In this document: piece after piece, positions 61,886 through 64,000 of the stretch | Layout: each line of letters begins with the position of its first letter | How positions within the stretch are numbered: the first letter of the stretch is position 1 | DNA from: Acidimicrobiales bacterium | Lineage (GTDB): Bacteria > Actinomycetota > Acidimicrobiia > Acidimicrobiales > SZUA-35 | Direction of reading: 5' to 3' | Length of the DNA stretch: 64,000 nt | Assembly: GCA_020630195.1 (NCBI GenBank) | Contig: JAHDBV010000006.1 | Location: 1 to 64,000, forward strand | The notes under the pieces: model-generated | Database searches by the model: none | The model's input: only the letters and a program-made list of their open reading frames with translations | Told to the model about the DNA's origin: nothing | Position numbers and translations under genes: made by a program

Positions 61886-63565
61886 TTGTCCGCGCACCTC
61901 ACCGCCCACGACCTCCATCTGTCGTTCGCCGACCACACCGTGCTCGCCGGTGTGTCCATCACCGTCGCCCCGAGCGACCGGATCGGGGTGATCGGCCCGA
62001 ACGGCGTCGGCAAGTCGACCCTGCTCTCCGTGCTCGCCGGCCATCGCCCACCTGACCGGGGCCGGGTCACCACCCATCCCGGTGACGCGCACGTCCTGCT
62101 CGTCCCCCAGGAACTCGCCGCCGGCTCCGACGACGACGTCCGCACCGTGCTGCGTCGCCGCACCGGGGCGACCGCACTCCAGGACGAGTTCGACACCGCC
62201 ACCGCCGCTCTTGGTGCGCCCGACGCCGGGAACGACACCGCCGAGCGGTACGACCGGGCCCTCGCGAGATGGCTCGCGGGCGGGGCCGCCGACATCGACG
62301 ACCGGATCGGCCGGGTGCTCGACGAGGTCGGGCTCGGCGCCGACCGCCTCGATCAGCCCGTGTCGGCGCTGTCAGGTGGACAACGTGCCCGTGTCGGCCT
62401 GGCCGGCCTCCTCGCGGCGACCGCCGACGTGCTCCTGCTCGACGAGCCGACGAACGACCTCGACCGGGCCGGTCTCGACCTGCTCGACCGGTGGGTCGCC
62501 GACACCTCGGGCGCCCTCGTCGTCGTGTCCCACGATCGGGCCTTCCTCGAACGCACCGTCGGCGCCGTGTTCGAGCTGGACGACCACACCCGTACCGGCC
62601 ACCGGTTCAACGGTGGCTGGCGGGCCTATCTCGACGACCGGGCGACCCGGGCCCGACATGCCGAGGAAGCCTTCGGGCAGTACCAGGACGAGCGCCGGCG
62701 ACTCACCGAGCGGGCACAACGCCAGACCGAGTGGGCGTCGAAGGGCATGGGTCGACTGAAGAAGTCGGCCGAGCCCGACCGGAACATCCGGGGCCTCGTC
62801 AAGGAGTCGACCGAGCAGCAGGCGGCGAAGGCGAAACAGACCCGCAACGCGCTCGCACGACTGGAGGTCGTCGACAAGCCGTGGGTTCCGTGGGAGCTCC
62901 GGCTCGAGCTCGCCGAAGCGGACCGCCCGGGGCGAGAGGTGCTGTCGGCCCGGGACCTCGTCGTGGAACGTCGGCGCGTCGGCGACGACCCGTTCGTGCT
63001 CGGGCCGATCGACCTCGACGTGCACACCGGGGAACGGGTGCATCTCGCCGGGCCGAACGGCGCCGGCAAGACGACCTTGCTGCATGCACTCCTCGGCGAC
63101 GTCGCACCGGACGCGGGCGTGGTCCATCGCGGCCCCGCCGTCGTCGTCGGCCGCCTCGATCAGACCCGCGCCGCCCTCGACGACGATCGACCGCTCCTCG
63201 TCGTCGCCGAGGAACTCGCCGGGGTGGGCCTCCAGGAGATCCGGACCGCGTTCGCGAAGTTGGGGCTGGATCAGCGCGATGTCGACCGGCCGGCGCGCCG
63301 CCTCTCCCCCGGCGAGCGCACCCGGGCCATGTTGGGGATCTTCATGCTCCGCCCGGCCAACACCCTCGTGCTCGACGAACCGACCAACCACCTCGACCTG
63401 CCCGCGATCGAACAGCTCGAACAGGCCCTCGCCGAGTTCGGGGGCACGGTCGTCCTCGTCACCCACGACCGGGCGTTCCTCGATGCGATCGACCTCGACC
63501 GGCGCGTCACCGTCGACGGGGGGCGGGTCGTGGAGGACACCCCGCTCGAGGGTGGACGCACCTAG
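61886..63565 (+). CDS. ABC-F family ATP-binding protein
   Basis: The 559-residue protein has two ABC domains and no membrane helix. The first has Walker A GPNGVGKSTL, signature LSGGQRARVG and Walker B LLLDEPTNDLD. The second has GPNGAGKTTL, LSPGERTRA and LVLDEPTNHLD, with VVSHDRAFLE and LVTHDRAFLD as H-loops. A basic inter-domain linker (WASKGMGRLKKSAEPDRN) would reach into the ribosome. ABC-F proteins act on ribosome-bound tRNA; some give resistance to macrolides, lincosamides or pleuromutilins, and others are translation factors. Which applies here is unknown. The start is TTG with GAGGAT upstream. Its TAG stop overlaps the convergent stop of the next gene. Confidence 0.9.
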   Translation: MSAHLTAHDLHLSFADHTVLAGVSITVAPSDRIGVIGPNGVGKSTLLSVLAGHRPPDRGRVTTHPGDAHVLLVPQELAAGSDDDVRTVLRRRTGATALQDEFDTATAALGAPDAGNDTAERYDRALARWLAGGAADIDDRIGRVLDEVGLGADRLDQPVSALSGGQRARVGLAGLLAATADVLLLDEPTNDLDRAGLDLLDRWVADTSGALVVVSHDRAFLERTVGAVFELDDHTRTGHRFNGGWRAYLDDRATRARHAEEAFGQYQDERRRLTERAQRQTEWASKGMGRLKKSAEPDRNIRGLVKESTEQQAAKAKQTRNALARLEVVDKPWVPWELRLELAEADRPGREVLSARDLVVERRRVGDDPFVLGPIDLDVHTGERVHLAGPNGAGKTTLLHALLGDVAPDAGVVHRGPAVVVGRLDQTRAALDDDRPLLVVAEELAGVGLQEIRTAFAKLGLDQRDVDRPARRLSPGERTRAMLGIFMLRPANTLVLDEPTNHLDLPAIEQLEQALAEFGGTVVLVTHDRAFLDAIDLDRRVTVDGGRVVEDTPLEGGRT

Positions 63566-64000
63566 GCGACGGCGGTCCCCAACAACGAGCCGATCGCCCA
63601 GGTCAACGCACATGCGGCTGCGGCCCAGCCGACCTGCCGACCGATCGTCCGACCGACCGAGCGTTCGGTGAACCGGGCGAGGAGTGCACCCACCAGCGCG
63701 GCGGCGACGAGCCCGATCGCGACCGACGCGATGGTGGCGGTGTCGCCATCACCGAGGAACCACGGGATGAGCGGCAACAGCGCGCCCACGGCGAACGCGA
63801 GGAAGGAACTGATCGCGGCACCGATGGGGTCACCGATCGCATCGGGATCGACGCCGAGCTCCTCGCGGGCGTGCACCTCGAGCGCGACCTCGGGGTCGGC
63901 CATGACGGCGGCCGCCATCTCCTCGGCCATGCCCCGCTCGATCCCGCGCGACTCGTAGATCGTCGCCAACTCGTGGGTCTCGGCCCTCGGTCGCTCCGCC
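63562..64000 (-). CDS. VIT1/CCC1-family iron/manganese transporter, 5' part beyond the window
   Basis: The frame is open to the window edge, so only the C-terminal ~145 residues are seen. ELATIYESRGIERGMAEEMAAAVMADPEVALEVHAREELGVDP is the cytoplasmic helical metal-binding-like region typical of the VIT1/CCC1 family. It is followed by ISSFLAFAVGALLPLIPWFL and two further membrane helices. Family members move Fe(II) or Mn(II) across membranes. Its TAG stop overlaps the stop of the ABC-F gene in the shared sequence CTAG. Confidence 0.82.
   Translation of the reverse strand, partial: AERPRAETHELATIYESRGIERGMAEEMAAAVMADPEVALEVHAREELGVDPDAIGDPIGAAISSFLAFAVGALLPLIPWFLGDGDTATIASVAIGLVAAALVGALLARFTERSVGRTIGRQVGWAAAACALTWAIGSLLGTAVA

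Overview
The window is 64 kb of very GC-rich chromosomal DNA with densely packed genes, many four-base ATGA/GTGA overlaps, frequent GTG starts and strong G/C third-position bias. The gene content suggests a free-living, probably aquatic actinobacterium of the Acidimicrobiia/Ilumatobacter type: PPOX-class F420-type enzymes, an ArfA-like OmpA protein, a cyclase-STAND ATPase, an ethylmalonyl-CoA-pathway-like pair, a UGSC protein and a giant DUF5979-like surface protein. This placement is inference; there is no rRNA or other marker gene. I see no tRNA, rRNA, CRISPR array, insertion sequence or prophage.

Layout. 1-8.8 kb: ArfA-like OmpA protein, stand-alone sufB, a PAS-GGDEF-EAL c-di-GMP enzyme, gamma-carbonic-anhydrase-like protein, M50 protease, flavin reductase and an MBL-fold hydrolase. 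9-18 kb: redox and acyl-CoA genes. These include a thioredoxin-like protein followed by a UGSC protein read through an in-frame TGA, mutY and a drug/metabolite exporter. A MaoC hydratase and a long acyl-CoA dehydrogenase (probably the mesaconyl-CoA/methylsuccinyl-CoA steps) flank a second gene with an in-frame TGA, a peroxiredoxin-like protein with a UxxC active site. A pabB-pabC fusion follows. 17.7-22.8 kb: a phnD-C-E-E transporter followed by an amidase. 24.7-30.1 kb: a four-gene operon of coiled-coil protein, processive family-2 glycosyltransferase, membrane-fusion-like protein and GH81 beta-1,3-glucanase. I read it as a candidate beta-1,3-glucan (curdlan-like) synthesis and export system. 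30-40.8 kb: MFS transporter, MsrP-like molybdoenzyme with cytochrome b, methyltransferase, acyl-CoA ligase, VOC protein, cyclase-STAND protein and an acyltransferase-3/SGNH protein. 40.8-51.4 kb: one 3531-residue secreted protein with about 29 alternating ~104-residue domains and a C-terminal LAYTG-membrane-basic tail. 51.5-64 kb: acyl-CoA ligase, a DeoR-regulated mini-operon, aldolase and hydroxyacid dehydrogenase, PNPOx-like proteins, a GH16 beta-glucanase, a TFIIB-type zinc protein, an ABC-F ATPase and a partial VIT1-like transporter.

The strongest discoveries are the two in-frame TGA genes only 2.9 kb apart. In each, the frame continues past the TGA with matching family sequence, the TGA sits where redox homologues have Cys, and a stem-loop lies at bacterial SECIS distance. 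A conventional gene caller would truncate both. The candidate beta-glucan operon and the giant repeat protein come next. A recurring TANNNT (or CATGAT) hexamer 6-8 bases before a start codon at eleven genes suggests widespread leaderless transcription.
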